A stretch of 64,000 bases of DNA. It comes from Luteimonas sp. RC10 (GTDB taxonomy: Bacteria; Pseudomonadota; Gammaproteobacteria; Xanthomonadales; Xanthomonadaceae). The stretch is from positions 248,001-312,000 of the forward strand of contig NZ_JACHYJ010000003.1 in the NCBI RefSeq assembly GCF_014192745.1. Direction: 5' to 3'. The notes beneath the pieces are model-generated. The model saw only the letters and a list, made by a program, of their open reading frames with translations. It searched no databases and had not been told where the DNA came from. This document shows positions 17,609 to 26,855 of this stretch, piece by piece. The stretch's first letter is position 1; each line of letters opens with the position of its first letter. The position numbers and the translations under genes were made by a program.

Positions 17609-17681
17609 CCGGAGTCAGAGTGCAATTTCCCAGCCAACGGGATCCCAGTGCGTGCCCACTGAAATTGCACTCTGACCCCGG
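17609..17681. mobile_element. Inverted-repeat element (MITE- or RAYT-repeat-like)
   Basis: The 20-bp ends ccggagtcagagtgcaattt (17609-17628) and aaattgcactctgaccccgg (17662-17681) are inverted with one mismatch, around a 33-bp core. The GGTCAGAGTGCAATTT-type end is unlike the surrounding GC-rich DNA and resembles repeats I associate with IS200-like/RAYT transposases in this bacterial family. No transposase gene is nearby, so it would be non-autonomous. It lies just upstream of the NPP phosphodiesterase promoter. Confidence 0.6.
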
Positions 17682-17711
17682 TTCTGGCTTTGGGCTGTCA
17701 TCTGGGCTCGG

Positions 17712-17717
17712 TATCCT
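17712..17717 (+). promoter_or_regulatory. -10 element TATCCT, probably leaderless start of the NPP gene
   Basis: TATCCT ends 6 nt before the ATG at 17724, placing the transcription start at the start codon. The inverted-repeat element ends 30 bp upstream and so abuts or overlaps the -35 region. Confidence 0.4.
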
Positions 17718-17723
17718 GTGGGG

Positions 17724-19001
17724 ATGATCGATGTTGCGCTTGCGCGCCGGATGGCGCCGTCTGTTCTTGTCTCCGTGGTGCTTTGCAGCGTGCTCGTGCT
17801 GGTGGGCTGCGCGACCCGCGCCGCGTCGCCCGCTGCCGCAGATCCGCGGCCCACGCTGCTGCTGATTTCGCTCGACGGCGTGCGCCCCGACTATCTGGGG
17901 CGCGGTGAGACGCCGCATCTCGACACGCTCGCGCGCGGCGGTGTGCATGGCTGGATGCGGCCGTCATATCCGTCGCTGACCTTCCCCAACCATTACACGC
18001 TGGTGACCGGGCTGCGCCCCGACCGCCATGGCATCGTGCACAACTCGATGCATGACGCCGTGTTGGGCGACTTCAAGCTGTCCGACCGCACCGCCGTCGA
18101 GAACGCGGCCTGGTGGAACGAGGGCGAGCCGCTGTGGGTGACCGCCGAGAACGCCGGGCTGGCGACCGCCACGCTGTCGTGGCCCGGCAGCGAGGCGCCG
18201 GTACGTGGCGTGCGACCGACACGCTGGCTGCCGTTCGACAAGGCCCGCCCGCTCGACACGCGCGTGGACACGGTGCTCGGTTGGCTGTCCGAACCCGATG
18301 CCACCCGCCCACGGCTGGCGACGCTGTACTTCGAGCATGTGGACTCGGCCGGCCACCACGACGGCCCCAACGCCCCGCAGACGCATGCGGCGTTGCGCCA
18401 GGTCGACGCAGCGATCGGCCGGCTCGTCGCCGGCCTGCGCGCGCACGGCGTGTTCGATCGCACGAACATCGTCGTCGTCTCCGACCACGGCATGGCCGAG
18501 GTCGCGCCCGGTCACGTCATCGCGGTCGAGGACATGGTGGCGCCCGAGGAGGCGCGCGTGGTCTCGGTCGGCCAGGTCGTGGGCATCGCGCCCCTTCCCG
18601 GTCACGAGGCCGCGGTCGCCGCGCGCCTGCTCGGCGTGCACCCGCGCTACGACTGCTGGCGCAAGGAGGCGTTGCCGGCGCGCTGGGCCTACGGCCGCCA
18701 TCCGCGCGTGCCGCCCATCGTCTGCCAGATGCACGAGGGCTGGGACGCGCTGCCGCGCGAGACCGTCGCCACGCGCGATGCCGGGCCACGTGGCTCGCAT
18801 GGCTTCGATCCGGCGCTGCCGTCGATGCGCGCGGTGTTCATCGCGCACGGCCCGGCATTCGGCGACGGCGTCGTCCTGGACGGCTTCGACAACGTCGACG
18901 TCTACCCGTTGTTGGCCCGGCTGATCGGCGTGGCACCGGCCGATCACGATGGCAACGCCGCGACATTGCTGCCCGCGCTGCGGCCCGGCAATCCCCGCTG
19001 A
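17724..19001 (+). CDS. Nucleotide pyrophosphatase/phosphodiesterase (NPP family) lipoprotein
   Basis: A 425-aa alkaline-phosphatase-superfamily protein with a lipoprotein signal (VLVLVGC). All two-zinc NPP landmarks are visible: [11 protein letters not shown] (metal Asp), [20 protein letters not shown] with the nucleophilic Thr, [16 protein letters not shown] (Asp/His), VVSDHGM, and [20 protein letters not shown] with the last His. Enzymes of this family, including a structurally known Xanthomonas NPP, hydrolyse phosphodiesters and pyrophosphates such as nucleotides; it should act in the periplasm or at the outer membrane. A GTG two codons upstream and an ATG at 17751 are alternative starts. 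Confidence 0.9.
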   Translation: MIDVALARRMAPSVLVSVVLCSVLVLVGCATRAASPAAADPRPTLLLISLDGVRPDYLGRGETPHLDTLARGGVHGWMRPSYPSLTFPNHYTLVTGLRPDRHGIVHNSMHDAVLGDFKLSDRTAVENAAWWNEGEPLWVTAENAGLATATLSWPGSEAPVRGVRPTRWLPFDKARPLDTRVDTVLGWLSEPDATRPRLATLYFEHVDSAGHHDGPNAPQTHAALRQVDAAIGRLVAGLRAHGVFDRTNIVVVSDHGMAEVAPGHVIAVEDMVAPEEARVVSVGQVVGIAPLPGHEAAVAARLLGVHPRYDCWRKEALPARWAYGRHPRVPPIVCQMHEGWDALPRETVATRDAGPRGSHGFDPALPSMRAVFIAHGPAFGDGVVLDGFDNVDVYPLLARLIGVAPADHDGNAATLLPALRPGNPR

Positions 19002-19087
19002 ACGCGGCGGCGGCGCCTCCTGCTGGGGCGGGCCGCGCGCCCCACATTCGTGTCCGAAAACGGCCAGTTCTGCGTCGGGCGCAGTGC

Positions 19088-19093
19088 TAGCCT
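19088..19093 (+). promoter_or_regulatory. -10 element TAGCCT before ada-alkA
   Basis: TAGCCT ends 6 nt before the ATG at 19100, consistent with a leaderless transcript. No Shine-Dalgarno sequence is seen. Confidence 0.4.
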
Positions 19094-19099
19094 GCGGGC

Positions 19100-20620
19100 A
19101 TGTCGTCGCCTCCCCCCCTGCCCGATCCCGCCGTCTGCGAACAGGCGCGCCTGAGCCGCGACGCGCGCTTCGACGGGGTGTTCTTCACCGCGGTGCGCAC
19201 CACCGGCATCTACTGCCGCCCGGTGTGTCCGGCGCCGCCGCCGCGGGCCGAGAACGTGACCTATTACGCCAATGCGGCCGCGGCCCAGGCCGATGGCTTC
19301 CGGCCCTGTCTGCGCTGCCGCCCGGAACTGGCACCAGGCGACGGGCATTGGCACCGCGGCGACGATGTCGTGGCGCGCGCACTGGCGCTGATCGATCGCG
19401 GCGTGCTCGACGACGCGCCGCTGGCGGCGCTGGCGGCGCAGTTGCACCTGGGCGAACGCCAGTTACGGCGGTTGTTCGTCGAGCGCCTGGGCGCAGCGCC
19501 GATCGGCGTACGCGGCACGCGCCGTCTGCTGTTCGCCAAGCAACTACTGACCGAGACCGCCTTGCCGGTCACCGAAGTCGCGCTGGCCGCCGGCTTTGCC
19601 AGCCTGCGCCGGTTCAACACCGCATTCCGCGAGGCCTATCGCATGGCGCCGCGCGATCTGCGCCGGCAGCCCGGGGTGGCCGCTGCGAGCGACGGACTGG
19701 TGCTCCGGCTCGGCTACCGGCCGCCGTACAACTTCGCCGCGATGCTGGACTTCCTGCGCAGCCGCGCGCTGCCCGGCATCGAGCGCATCGACGAGGCCCG
19801 CTACACCCGGGTCGTCGGCGACGCGGCGGCGGCAGGTTGGCTGCGCGTGTCGCACTGGCCGGCCACGGCGGCCGGCCCGGCGCATGCCTTGCGGCTCGAA
19901 CTGCACGGCATCGCGCCGACGCGGCTGCAGGACACCGTGCGGCGCGTGCGGCGGATGTTCGATCTCGATGCCGAGCCGACTGCAATCGCCGCGCACCTGG
20001 CGCAGGATCCCCGGCTGGCGCCGCTGCTGCGCGCCCGGCCGGGCCTGCGCCTGCCCAGCGGCTGGGACGGGTTCGAGATCGCGGTCCGTTCGGTGATCGG
20101 CCAGCAGGTCAGCGTGGCCGCCGCGCGCACGCTGACCGCACGGCTGTCGCAGCGCTTCGGCCACCCCCTGCCCGAGATGCTGGCCGCCCAGGGATTCGCC
20201 CATCTGTTCCCGACGCCCGAGGCACTGGTCGATGGCGATTTCGACGGCCTCGGCCTGATCGGCAGCCGCATCGCGACGATCCGCGCGATCGCCGCGGCGC
20301 TGCTCGACGGCCGCGTGGATTTCGACCCGGCGCGCACGCTCGACGAGACCGTCGCCCGCTGGACTGCGCTGCCCGGTATCGGCCCCTGGACGGCGCAGTA
20401 CATCGCGCTGCGCGCGCTCGGCCATCCCGACGCGTTTCCCGCACAGGATCTCGTGCTGCAGAAGGCCGTACCCACCGATGGCAGCCGGCTCGACGCGCGC
20501 GCACTGCAGGCACGCGCACAGGCCTGGCGGCCCTGGCGCGGCTACGCGGTCTTCCACCTGTGGCGCGATGCCGCGCTGTCGGCCCCGCCCGCCGCCACCC
20601 GCTCCCGGAGCCCCCGATGA
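19100..20620 (+). CDS. Ada-AlkA fusion: methyl-phosphotriester sensor, AraC-type HTH and 3-methyladenine DNA glycosylase II
   Basis: 506 aa in four parts. Residues 10-80 are the Ada zinc domain with cysteines in YCRPVC and CLRC, where the first takes the methyl group from phosphotriesters. Residues about 95-185 are an AraC-type helix-turn-helix. Residues about 200-290 are the AlkA N-terminal domain. Residues about 300-500 are the HhH-GPD glycosylase with [18 protein letters not shown] and the catalytic Asp in FPAQD. It should sense alkylation damage, activate its own operon and excise alkylated bases. The stop overlaps ogt (ATGA). The methyltransferase domain of classical Ada is supplied by the separate ogt gene. 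Confidence 0.93.
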   Translation: MSSPPPLPDPAVCEQARLSRDARFDGVFFTAVRTTGIYCRPVCPAPPPRAENVTYYANAAAAQADGFRPCLRCRPELAPGDGHWHRGDDVVARALALIDRGVLDDAPLAALAAQLHLGERQLRRLFVERLGAAPIGVRGTRRLLFAKQLLTETALPVTEVALAAGFASLRRFNTAFREAYRMAPRDLRRQPGVAAASDGLVLRLGYRPPYNFAAMLDFLRSRALPGIERIDEARYTRVVGDAAAAGWLRVSHWPATAAGPAHALRLELHGIAPTRLQDTVRRVRRMFDLDAEPTAIAAHLAQDPRLAPLLRARPGLRLPSGWDGFEIAVRSVIGQQVSVAAARTLTARLSQRFGHPLPEMLAAQGFAHLFPTPEALVDGDFDGLGLIGSRIATIRAIAAALLDGRVDFDPARTLDETVARWTALPGIGPWTAQYIALRALGHPDAFPAQDLVLQKAVPTDGSRLDARALQARAQAWRPWRGYAVFHLWRDAALSAPPAATRSRSPR

Positions 20621-21153
20621 CCATCCCGCCCGTCTTCACCACCGTGCTCGACACCCCGATCGGTCCGTTGCAGCTCGCCGCCTCCGATGCCGGCCTGCAC
20701 GCGATCGACTTCCCGCAATCACGGCCGCCGCTGCGCGGGCGCGCGCACTGGCAGGCCGGCGACCACGCGCTGCTGCGCGAGACGGCGGCACAACTGCGCG
20801 CCTACTTCGCCAGGCGGCTGCGGCGCTTCGATCTGCCGCTGGCCGCCGACGGCACCGCGTTCCAGCGCGAGGTCTGGCAGGCGCTCGCGCGCATCCCCTA
20901 CGGCACCACGACCAGCTACGTGGGACTGGCACGCGAGCTCGGCCGGCCGACCGCCAGTCGTGCGGTCGGCGCCGCGAACGGGCGCAATCCGATCCCGATC
21001 GTCGTGCCCTGCCACCGGGTGATCGGCGCCAGTGGTGCGCTGACCGGCTTCGCCGGCGGCGTGCCGACGAAACAGTTCCTGCTCGAGCTCGAAGGTGCGC
21101 TACCGACCGCCGAAGGTCTGTTCGCCGCGCAAGCGACAGCGCCGGCCGCGTAA
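20617..21153 (+). CDS. ogt: Methylated-DNA--protein-cysteine methyltransferase Ogt
   Basis: A 178-aa suicide enzyme that removes alkyl groups from O6 of guanine. The active-site segment [20 protein letters not shown] holds the acceptor cysteine, and the helix-turn-helix stretch [20 protein letters not shown] binds DNA. Its ATG overlaps the ada-alkA stop by ATGA, so it is translationally coupled and part of one alkylation-repair operon. Confidence 0.95.
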   Translation: MTIPPVFTTVLDTPIGPLQLAASDAGLHAIDFPQSRPPLRGRAHWQAGDHALLRETAAQLRAYFARRLRRFDLPLAADGTAFQREVWQALARIPYGTTTSYVGLARELGRPTASRAVGAANGRNPIPIVVPCHRVIGASGALTGFAGGVPTKQFLLELEGALPTAEGLFAAQATAPAA

Positions 21154-21217
21154 CCGGCCTGCCTGGAATCGACCCAGCGCTGCGCGCGACGATCGCGGGC
21201 CCGCGGCCGCACGCGTC

Positions 21218-22402
21218 TCAGCGCAGCGCCGGCCGTTCCTGGGTGAGGTGCGCGGCAATCAGACGCCGGAACGGGGTGAGCTGCTGCGCGATGCGCAGCG
21301 TGGCGCTGCGGACCAGGCGCGCCGGCGCGCGGTCGTCGGTGTAGAGGCTGGCGACGATGCCGGTCGCGGCGAACAGTGGCCACGTCGCCACCCGATGCTG
21401 GCGCTGGAAGCGTGCGAGCACCGCGCGTCCGGCGATGTCGCGCCCGGCGTCCTGCGCCCGGCGGATACCGTCGGCCAGGCGTTCGGCGCCCTGCAGGCCG
21501 AGGTTGAAGCCGTGCGCGGTGACCGGATGCATGCCGACGGCGGCATCGCCGATCAACGCCGCGCGCTCGGCGACGAAGCGATCGGCATAAACGCCGACCA
21601 GCGGATAGACATGGCGCGTGCCGACCGTGGTCATCGTGCCCAGCCGGTCGAGGAACCGGCGCTGGATGTCGGCCGCGAACGCGGCATCGTCCATCGCTTC
21701 GACCTGCGCCATCGCCTCCGGCGGCAGGGTCAGCACCACCGACGCCTTGCCCGCATCGAGCGGCAGCAGCGCCATCGTCTGGCCATGCCCGAACCATTCC
21801 CAGGCAACGTGGTCGTGCGGGCGTTCGTGCGCGACGCGGCACACCAGCATGCGCTTGCCGAAGTCGCGCATGCGCGCGCCGATGCCGAGCATGCGGCGCA
21901 CGTCCGAGAACCGGCTGTCGGCGGCGACCAGCAGGCGCGCCGCCACGGTCTTGCCGCCATCGAGGGCGAGCTCGACGCTGTCGCTGCGGTGGGTGACGCC
22001 GCGCACCGCGGTGTCGCAGATCAATTCCACATTCGCCAGGCCGTCGACCGCATCGAACGCCGCCTGCCGGATCTGGTGATTGGGCACCAGCCAGCCGAGC
22101 TGGCGGCCGTTGCCGTCGCCGGCAGTGATCGTCAGGCCGGTGTCGGCGTCGCCGTTGAGGATGCGGGCATCGCGCAGGTCGAAGATCTGCGCCGGATCGA
22201 GCCGGGCCCACAGCCCCAGGGTCTCCATGATCCGGCGGGAGCCATGGGTCAACGCGATCTCGCGGCCATCGAATGCAGGCTTGGCGATCGCCTCGCGCGA
22301 CTGGCGCTCGATCAGCGCGATCTTCAGCCCCGTACCGGCCAGCGCGCGGGCGAAGCACAAGCCGGCCGGCCCGGCTCCGACGATGGCGATATCGACCTGC
22401 AT
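21218..22402 (-). CDS. ubiM: FAD-dependent ubiquinone-biosynthesis hydroxylase, UbiM-like
   Basis: A 394-aa flavoprotein monooxygenase of the UbiH/UbiF/COQ6 family. The FAD-binding [19 protein letters not shown] opens the protein, REIALTHGSRRIMETLG follows, and the second FAD motif GDAAVGMHPVTAHGFNLG is of the type seen in UbiM. UbiM enzymes hydroxylate the ring of demethoxyubiquinol in Neisseria and xanthomonads. The subfamily assignment is from memory of these motifs; UbiH or UbiF specificity cannot be excluded. A GGAG ribosome-binding site supports the start at MQVDIAI. It is convergent with ogt. Confidence 0.82.
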   Translation of the reverse strand: MQVDIAIVGAGPAGLCFARALAGTGLKIALIERQSREAIAKPAFDGREIALTHGSRRIMETLGLWARLDPAQIFDLRDARILNGDADTGLTITAGDGNGRQLGWLVPNHQIRQAAFDAVDGLANVELICDTAVRGVTHRSDSVELALDGGKTVAARLLVAADSRFSDVRRMLGIGARMRDFGKRMLVCRVAHERPHDHVAWEWFGHGQTMALLPLDAGKASVVLTLPPEAMAQVEAMDDAAFAADIQRRFLDRLGTMTTVGTRHVYPLVGVYADRFVAERAALIGDAAVGMHPVTAHGFNLGLQGAERLADGIRRAQDAGRDIAGRAVLARFQRQHRVATWPLFAATGIVASLYTDDRAPARLVRSATLRIAQQLTPFRRLIAAHLTQERPALR

Positions 22403-22498
22403 GCGCACAACTCCAGCAACGAACAATGCCGGCAGGATACCGACGCCGGCCAGCGCCCCGCGTTGACCTGAATCAAGCTGCGAGGCGGCACCTCGCTG

Positions 22499-23746
22499 TC
22501 ACTGCGCCAGCAGCCGGCGCATCGCTTCGGCGTAACCCTGCGCCGCTTGCGCATGCAGCCGGTGGCGTCCGTCGACGACCAGCCGCTGACCGGCGACCTC
22601 GACCTCGCGTACCAGCGGCCGGTTGCCGGCAAACAGCCAGCGATCGGCGACGTCGGCCGGCGTCGCACCGGCGAGCAGCGGCGTATCGGCATCGAGCACG
22701 ACGGCATCGTCGCGCTGCGCGAACCCGGTCGCGGACGAGGCGCTGGCGGCCACGCCGGCGAGCAGGGTCGCACCGACGCTTGCCGAGGCCGGCCCGACCG
22801 CGATGTTGCGCCGACGCCCGACCAGGCGCTGGCCATACTCCAGCCAACGCAGTTCCTCGACCGGCGACACCGAGATATGGGAGTCCGAACCGATGCCCCA
22901 GGCACCGCCCGCATCGAAATAGGCGCGCAGCGGGAACAGGCCGTCGCCGAGATTGGCCTCGGTCGTCGGACACAGCGCGACGGTCGCACCGCTGCGCGCG
23001 ATGCCGGCGATCTCGTCCGCGTCCAGGTGGGTCGCATGGACCAGCGTCCAGCGTGCATCGACTGGCGCATGGTCGAGCAGCCAGGCCACAGGACGCGCCC
23101 CGCGCACCGCGATGCAGTCGTCGACCTCGGCGGTCTGCTCGGCGATATGGATGTGCACGCGCGCCTCCGGCGGTAGTGCCGCCAGCACCGCCGTCATCGC
23201 ATCGCGCGGGACCGCACGCAGGCTGTGCAGCGCGCAGCCCACGCGCAGGCCCGCGCCCTGGCGTGCATGCAGATCGGCGAACAACCGCAGATAGCCATCG
23301 ACATCGTGGCCGAAGCGCTGCTGACGCGGACCCAGCGGCCGCCCGTCGAAACCGCCCGTCATGTACAGCACCGGCAACAGTGTCAGCCGGATGCCGGTCG
23401 TCTCGGCCGCCTCGATCAGCGCATCGGCCATCGCCGATGCCGGCGCATACGGTCGGCCGTCGGGCGCATGGTGCACATAGTGGAACTCGCAGACCGTGGT
23501 ATAGCCGGCTTCGAGCATCTCCACGTAGAGCTGGGTGGCGACTGCGCGCAGTGTGTCGGGATCGAAGCGCGCGGCCATCCGGTACATCGTCTCGCGCCAG
23601 GTCCAGAACGAATCGGCCGGATCGGTCTGGACCTCGGCCAGGCCCGCCATCGCGCGCTGGAACGCATGCGAGTGCAGATTGGCGATGCCCGGCAGGCGCC
23701 AGCCTGCGGACGTGCGCTGGATCGGGACCGGCGGAAGGTGTGACAT
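22499..23746 (-). CDS. hutF: Formimidoylglutamate deiminase HutF
   Basis: A 415-aa amidohydrolase. It converts N-formimino-L-glutamate to N-formyl-L-glutamate and ammonia in the five-step histidine pathway. Visible metal and substrate residues are [13 protein letters not shown] (HxH), [26 protein letters not shown] and [25 protein letters not shown]. The N-terminus is about 30-40 residues shorter than usual, so much of the first strand of the small beta-sandwich domain is missing; the start is well supported by a GGAG 8 nt upstream, with a stop-rich region beyond. It is divergent from hutI and shares the promoter region. Confidence 0.92.
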   Translation of the reverse strand: MSHLPPVPIQRTSAGWRLPGIANLHSHAFQRAMAGLAEVQTDPADSFWTWRETMYRMAARFDPDTLRAVATQLYVEMLEAGYTTVCEFHYVHHAPDGRPYAPASAMADALIEAAETTGIRLTLLPVLYMTGGFDGRPLGPRQQRFGHDVDGYLRLFADLHARQGAGLRVGCALHSLRAVPRDAMTAVLAALPPEARVHIHIAEQTAEVDDCIAVRGARPVAWLLDHAPVDARWTLVHATHLDADEIAGIARSGATVALCPTTEANLGDGLFPLRAYFDAGGAWGIGSDSHISVSPVEELRWLEYGQRLVGRRRNIAVGPASASVGATLLAGVAASASSATGFAQRDDAVVLDADTPLLAGATPADVADRWLFAGNRPLVREVEVAGQRLVVDGRHRLHAQAAQGYAEAMRRLLAQ

Positions 23747-23773
23747 CGGGGCGACTCCGGAAGCGAGTGCGCT

Positions 23774-23783
23774 AGGCTAGCCT
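23774..23783. promoter_or_regulatory. Palindromic overlapping -10 elements for hutF and hutI
   Basis: aggctagcct is a perfect palindrome that reads as TAGCCT on both strands. On the minus strand it lies about 28 nt before the hutF start, and on the plus strand about 23 nt before the 57-aa open frame preceding hutI. Two divergent promoters would therefore use the same bases and compete for polymerase. No operator can be named with confidence. Confidence 0.45.
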
Positions 23784-23805
23784 GTCTGCCCGGGGGGAGC
23801 ATCGC

Positions 23806-23979
23806 GTGCCCGACGCGTGGGGTGTTCTGCTGCGGGTGCTCGCCGCATACGGCACGTTCTCGTGGTGGTCGCGCAGGCGCGCCCGGCGCCACAAGCAACG
23901 CGGCGGTGGCGGCTTGGACAACGGCGATGGCTTCGACGGGCGCGACGACAACGACGGAGGCGACGATGGGGGCGACTGA
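23806..23979 (+). CDS. Small Gly/Asp-rich protein overlapping the hutI start (57 aa)
   Basis: A GTG-initiated frame with an excellent GGGGGGAG ribosome-binding site 6 nt upstream. The product has a hydrophobic N-terminal half ([17 protein letters not shown]), a basic stretch [10 protein letters not shown] and a C-terminal tail of Gly and Asp ([20 protein letters not shown]). The stop lies 14 bp inside hutI, so it may couple translation to hutI. Short membrane proteins with Gly/Asp tails occur in xanthomonads. The function is unknown and coding is likely but unproven. Confidence 0.55.
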   Translation: MPDAWGVLLRVLAAYGTFSWWSRRRARRHKQRGGGGLDNGDGFDGRDDNDGGDDGGD

Positions 23980-25189
23980 ACGCTGGGATGGGCTGATCGT
24001 CGGGCCGACGCTGGTCACGCTGGCCGACGACGCCGGCTATGGGTTGATCGAGGACGGCGCGCTGGGTTGGCACGACGGCACGATCGTGCACGTCGGCCCG
24101 CGCGCCGCGCTGCCCGCGCCGGCGGCGCAGTTGGCCGAGCGGGTGATCGAGGCCGAGGGCCTGCTGACCCCGGGGCTCGTCGACTGCCACACCCACCTGG
24201 TGTTCGGCGGCGACCGCGCTGCGGAGTTCGAGCAACGGCTGCAGGGCGTGAGTTACGAAGCCATCGCGCGCAGCGGCGGGGGCATCGTCTCCACCGTGCG
24301 CGCAACCCGCGCCGCCGACGAGGATGCGCTGCTCGTGCAGTCGTTGCCGCGTGCGCGTGCGCTGCTCGCCGACGGCGCAACGACGCTGGAGATCAAGTCG
24401 GGCTATGGCCTGGACTTCGACCACGAACGCAAGATGCTGCGCGCCGCCCGGCGCATCGGCCAGGCGCTGGGCATCACCGTACGCACGACGTTCCTCGGCG
24501 CGCATGCCCTGCCGCCTGAGTACGCCGGGCGCGGCGACGCCTACATCGACGCGGTCTGCGCGTGGCTGCCGCGCCTGCACCAGGAGGGCCTGGTGGACGC
24601 GGTCGATGCGTTCGCCGAGCGCATCGCCTTCGATGCGGCGCAGACGCGCCGGGTGTTCGAGGTCGCGCGCGCGCTCGGCGTGCCGGTCAAACTGCACGCC
24701 GACCAGCTCAGCGACGGCGACGGCGCCGCGCTGGTGGCCGCGTTCGGCGGTCTGTCGGCCGACCATGTCGAGCACACCTCGCAGGCCGGCGTCGAGGCGA
24801 TGGCGGCTGCCGGCACGGTCGCGGTGCTGTTGCCCGGCGCGTTCCACGTGCTGCGCGAAACCCGGCTGCCGCCGCTCGATGCATTCCGCGCCGCCGGCGT
24901 GCCGATGGCCGTGGCGACCGACTGCAATCCCGGCACCTCGCCGCTGCTGTCGCTGCGCCAGGCCATGCAGTTGGCGGTCACCCACTTCCGGCTCACCCCC
25001 GAAGAAGCCCTGCGCGGGGCGACCGTGCACGCGGCGCGTGCGCTGGGACTGTCCGATCGCGGACGCCTGGTGCCGGGCCTGCGCGCAGACTTCGCCTGCT
25101 GGCGCCTCGCGCAGCCAGCCGAACTCGTCTATTGGCTCGGCGGCCCGATGCTCGAGATGGCCTTCGCCGCCGGCCGCCGTCTGCCCTGA
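23966..25189 (+). CDS. hutI: Imidazolonepropionase HutI
   Basis: A 407-aa metal-dependent amidohydrolase that opens 4-imidazolone-5-propanoate to N-formimino-L-glutamate, the third step of histidine degradation. Metal and substrate motifs are [44 protein letters not shown] and [14 protein letters not shown]. The ATG has GGAGG 6 nt upstream and the length matches the family. Its product feeds HutF, encoded divergently. The preceding 57-aa frame overlaps its first codons. Confidence 0.97.
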   Translation: MGATERWDGLIVGPTLVTLADDAGYGLIEDGALGWHDGTIVHVGPRAALPAPAAQLAERVIEAEGLLTPGLVDCHTHLVFGGDRAAEFEQRLQGVSYEAIARSGGGIVSTVRATRAADEDALLVQSLPRARALLADGATTLEIKSGYGLDFDHERKMLRAARRIGQALGITVRTTFLGAHALPPEYAGRGDAYIDAVCAWLPRLHQEGLVDAVDAFAERIAFDAAQTRRVFEVARALGVPVKLHADQLSDGDGAALVAAFGGLSADHVEHTSQAGVEAMAAAGTVAVLLPGAFHVLRETRLPPLDAFRAAGVPMAVATDCNPGTSPLLSLRQAMQLAVTHFRLTPEEALRGATVHAARALGLSDRGRLVPGLRADFACWRLAQPAELVYWLGGPMLEMAFAAGRRLP

Positions 25190-25211
25190 CCCACCTCAAG
25201 GACCCATCCGT

Positions 25212-26432
25212 ATGCGCCTGCTTCCACTCGCCCTCGCCCTGGCCCCGCTGCTGACCGTGGCCGCTGCCCAGGCGCATGCCCAGGCCGATGAGGCCGCACG
25301 CCGGCTGGCCCAGGACGCGATCATCGTCGACACCCACATCGACGCACCCGGTGTGCTGCTCGAGCGCTGGGCCGACCTCGGCGAGGCCGCGCCCGACCGC
25401 GAGTTCGACTACCCACGCGCACGCGCCGGCGGTCTGGATGTGGCCTTCATGTCGATCTATACCTCGGCCGGGCAGGACGCTGCCGGCACCGCACGCGAGA
25501 TCGCCCACCGGCAGATCGACGCGGTCGAGGCACTGACCGCGCGCCATCCCGACCGCTTCGCGATCCTGCGCTCGCCCCGCGATGTCGACCGCCTGCGCAC
25601 CGCAGCGGACGGCAGCCAACGCGTGCTGCTGCCGTTGGGGATGGAGAACGCCGCGCCGATCGGCGACGACCTGGCGCAGCTCACGACCTTCTTCGACCGC
25701 GGCGTGCGCTACATCACGCTCGCGCACAGTGCGGCCAACCGGGTCGCCGATTCGTCCTACGGCAAAGCGCGCCGCTGGAACGGGCTGAGCCCATTCGGGC
25801 GCCAAGTCGTCGCCGAGATGAACCGGCTCGGGATCATGGTCGATGTCTCGCATGTCTCCGACGCGGCGGCCGAGCAGGCGATCGCGCTGAGCACGGTGCC
25901 GGTGATCGCCAGCCACTCGGCATTCCGGCACTTCACGCCGGGCTTCGAGCGCAACATCAGCGATGCGCTCGCCCGCGCCATCGCCGCCAAGGGCGGTGTG
26001 GTACAGATCCCGTTCGGCACCGCGTTCGTCGATGCGCAGACCGCCGCCGACACCCAGGCCTGGTTCGATGCGGTCGCGGCCTTCGACGCGGACAACGCCA
26101 AGCGCGTCGCTGCCGGACAACCGGCGCTCGATGCCGCCCAGTTCCAGCACGACTGGGCCGCCGCGCATCCCACGCGCCAGACGCCGCTCGAATCTGTGCT
26201 GCAGCAGATCGACCATGGCGTACGCCTGCTCGGCGTCGACCATGTGGGCCTGGGCTCGGACTTCGATGGCGTAGACGGTGCGCTGGCGCAGGGCCTGCGC
26301 GACGTGTCCGACTTCCCCAACCTCGTGGCCGGCCTACAGGCGCGCGGCTATACCGACGCCGACATCCGCAAGATCCTCGGCGGCAACCTGCTGCGGGTCT
26401 GGACCGAGGTCGAGGCCGGCGCCGGCCGCTGA
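25212..26432 (+). CDS. Membrane dipeptidase, peptidase family M19
   Basis: A 406-aa exported protein with a signal peptide ending ...AQAHAQA. The renal-dipeptidase zinc ligands are in place: IVDTHIDAP (HxD), LPLGMENAAPIGDD (bridging Glu), VDVSHVSD, IASHSAF and GLGSDFDGVDG. It should cleave dipeptides, possibly including D-amino-acid-containing ones, in the periplasm. It starts 22 bp after hutI and shares its direction, so co-transcription is likely. The hairpin at 26457-26484 ends the unit. Confidence 0.93.
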   Translation: MRLLPLALALAPLLTVAAAQAHAQADEAARRLAQDAIIVDTHIDAPGVLLERWADLGEAAPDREFDYPRARAGGLDVAFMSIYTSAGQDAAGTAREIAHRQIDAVEALTARHPDRFAILRSPRDVDRLRTAADGSQRVLLPLGMENAAPIGDDLAQLTTFFDRGVRYITLAHSAANRVADSSYGKARRWNGLSPFGRQVVAEMNRLGIMVDVSHVSDAAAEQAIALSTVPVIASHSAFRHFTPGFERNISDALARAIAAKGGVVQIPFGTAFVDAQTAADTQAWFDAVAAFDADNAKRVAAGQPALDAAQFQHDWAAAHPTRQTPLESVLQQIDHGVRLLGVDHVGLGSDFDGVDGALAQGLRDVSDFPNLVAGLQARGYTDADIRKILGGNLLRVWTEVEAGAGR

Positions 26433-26456
26433 AGCGGCAGCCCGGCCCGTGACACG

Positions 26457-26484
26457 CGAAAGCCCCGCCTGGGCGGGGCTTTCG
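26457..26484 (+). terminator. Rho-independent terminator after the dipeptidase gene
   Basis: cgaaagccccgcc and ggcggggctttcg form a perfect 13-bp inverted repeat with a 2-nt loop, ending in TTTC. It lies 24 bp past the dipeptidase stop and can also act on the convergent THX transcript. Confidence 0.8.
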
Positions 26485-26562
26485 GCATGACCGGCGTCGC
26501 CGCCGGTCGCGTCCTGCAGTCGGCCCGGTCCGGGCGCCAAGCGCCGGACCTGGGGCCCGACG

Positions 26563-26745
26563 TCAGGAGGCCTTCTTGGCGACGGCCTTCTTGGCCGGGG
26601 CCTTGGCCACGGTCTTGGTGCCGGTCTTCTTCGCGACCGGTGCGGTCGCGGTGCCAGCGGCCTTGACGACGCCCTTCGAACGGGAATTGCCGTAGCTCGC
26701 GTTGTAGCGCTTGCCCTTGAGGGTTCTGCGATCGCCCTTGCCCAT
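26563..26745 (-). CDS. 30S ribosomal protein THX with extended Lys/Ala tail
   Basis: A 60-aa, very basic protein. The first about 25 residues, MGKGDRRTLKGKRYNASYG, match the THX family (Thermus THX starts MGKGDRRT). THX sits at the head of the small subunit and stabilises 16S rRNA. The second half is a repetitive AKKTGTKTVAKAPAKKAV tail like those of histone-H1-like proteins, absent from the 26-residue Thermus form. Too short for easy detection but strongly supported by the N-terminal motif. Confidence 0.85.
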   Translation of the reverse strand: MGKGDRRTLKGKRYNASYGNSRSKGVVKAAGTATAPVAKKTGTKTVAKAPAKKAVAKKAS

Positions 26746-26855
26746 GAATCTGCTCCTGATGTCCTGCGAGTATTGAATGCGGTAGACGCGAATGTGCGCC
26801 CGACGGGCGCACAAGACCGCGGATTCTAGCACGCGGCCGACGCTGCGGCGACGCG

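Noticed and set aside
17509..17670. N-terminal extension of the small Glu-rich protein through the inverted-repeat element
   Set aside because: The signal peptide and ribosome-binding site at 17508 define a better start, and the extension is repeat-derived.
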